Shown here: positions 6,015-6,412 of the stretch, piece after piece
How positions within the stretch are numbered: the stretch's first letter is position 1
How the letters are laid out: every line of letters starts with the position of its first letter
Assembly (NCBI GenBank): GCA_028288645.1
Contig: JAQBNJ010000153.1
Span: 1 to 6,412, forward strand
Reading direction: 5' to 3'
Source: Sediminibacterium sp.
GTDB taxonomy: Bacteria > Bacteroidota > Bacteroidia > Chitinophagales > Chitinophagaceae
DNA: 6,412 nt
The notes under the pieces: generated by a model
The model's database searches: none
Told to the model about the DNA's origin: nothing
What the model saw: the letters and a program-made list of their open reading frames with translations, nothing else
Position numbers and translations under genes: made by a program

Positions 6015-6412
6015 TTATTTTCCCTCCAGGCTTGCGATTGTTTTCTTAGCTGCGATCAATCGTATCTTTTTATTCTTCTCTACCATAACATTCGTCATCC
6101 ACCTCTCCATCCTATGATGTAACGGCACCAGTAAAGCGCCTATCGCAATTAGAACAACCAACATCAATACAGGCGAATCATTGGTTGCGTGTGCGAGGTA
6201 TGGATGAATAAAGAGATTGATGAATTCAAATACCGCCAGCAAACCAAGTATGCCGAAGAACTCAATGAACTTTGCTTTCACAATAATGCTGCGGCTAAGC
6301 AAAAGAAATAATATTACAAATGTGATCAGGCAGATAACAATGATGGCATCCTGGAGGTCATGTCTTCTTTCTTCTTTGGTTTTTACTTCTATCGCCGCCA
6401 TTTCCTGCTGCC
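6015..6412 (-). CDS. Partial paralog of the TPR/three-TM protein
   Basis: The gene is cut by the right edge. The reading frame stays open to the edge, reading QQE before the internal methionine at 6401, so that methionine is probably not the start. About 131 C-terminal residues are visible: the end of a charged coiled coil, three membrane segments and a basic tail. From the HDLQ segment to the end, 93 of 112 residues match residues 351-462 of the neighbouring protein without gaps. This includes 27 identical residues in a row covering the second membrane helix and the HPYLAHATNDSPV loop. The next gene begins 15 bp after its stop, so the two are probably one transcript. By analogy it should have upstream TPRs and a signal peptide outside the window, but this cannot be seen. 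Confidence 0.85.
   Translation of the reverse strand, partial: QQEMAAIEVKTKEERRHDLQDAIIVICLITFVILFLLLSRSIIVKAKFIEFFGILGLLAVFEFINLFIHPYLAHATNDSPVLMLVVLIAIGALLVPLHHRMERWMTNVMVEKNKKIRLIAAKKTIASLEGK

Overview
The window looks like a Bacteroidota chromosome, most likely Chitinophagaceae or a close relative. The grounds are an aromatic ammonia-lyase very similar to the Flavobacterium tyrosine ammonia-lyase type, a two-domain PhnA protein, TPR/coiled-coil/membrane proteins typical of the phylum, moderate GC, start regions without clear Shine-Dalgarno sequences, and GC-rich short palindromes in the intergenic DNA. This placement is inferred from protein character, not from a database search. All six supported protein genes are on the minus strand, so they read from right to left.

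Right part (about 3965-6412). A gene cut by the right edge (6015-6412) and a complete gene (4593-5999) are tandem paralogs 15 bp apart. The complete one has a signal peptide, TPR-like repeats, a coiled coil and a C-terminal domain of three membrane segments. That membrane domain is shared by both copies at 93 of 112 residues and has no catalytic motif I recognise. A PhnA/YjdM-family zinc-finger protein follows after 46 bp (3965-4546).

Middle spacer (3744-3964). It holds no gene. It contains a perfect 14-bp palindrome just after phnA and three short GC-rich stem-loops, two of which share the same arms and the same flank.

Left part (88-3743). This is a three-gene block: a PaaK-like adenylate-forming ligase, a tyrosine ammonia-lyase-type MIO enzyme, and a FabG-like 3-oxoacyl-ACP reductase whose start overlaps the lyase stop by 4 bases. 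Together they fit the starter and reduction steps of flexirubin or aryl-polyene pigment synthesis: tyrosine to 4-coumarate, activation and loading of the acid onto an acyl carrier protein, then beta-keto reduction during chain growth. The carrier protein, ketosynthases and dehydratases are not here and would be expected further left. An 8-codon mini-cistron and a small hairpin sit directly before the lyase start.

Left edge (17-80). After the reductase there is a long, nearly perfect inverted repeat whose arms are themselves made of spaced TCTGTG units. It looks like an interspersed repeat element, possibly doubling as a terminator for a converging gene to the left.

No tRNA, rRNA, CRISPR array, insertion sequence or transposase was seen. 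The best candidates for undescribed biology are the duplicated three-TM TPR protein domain and the leader arrangement at the lyase start.
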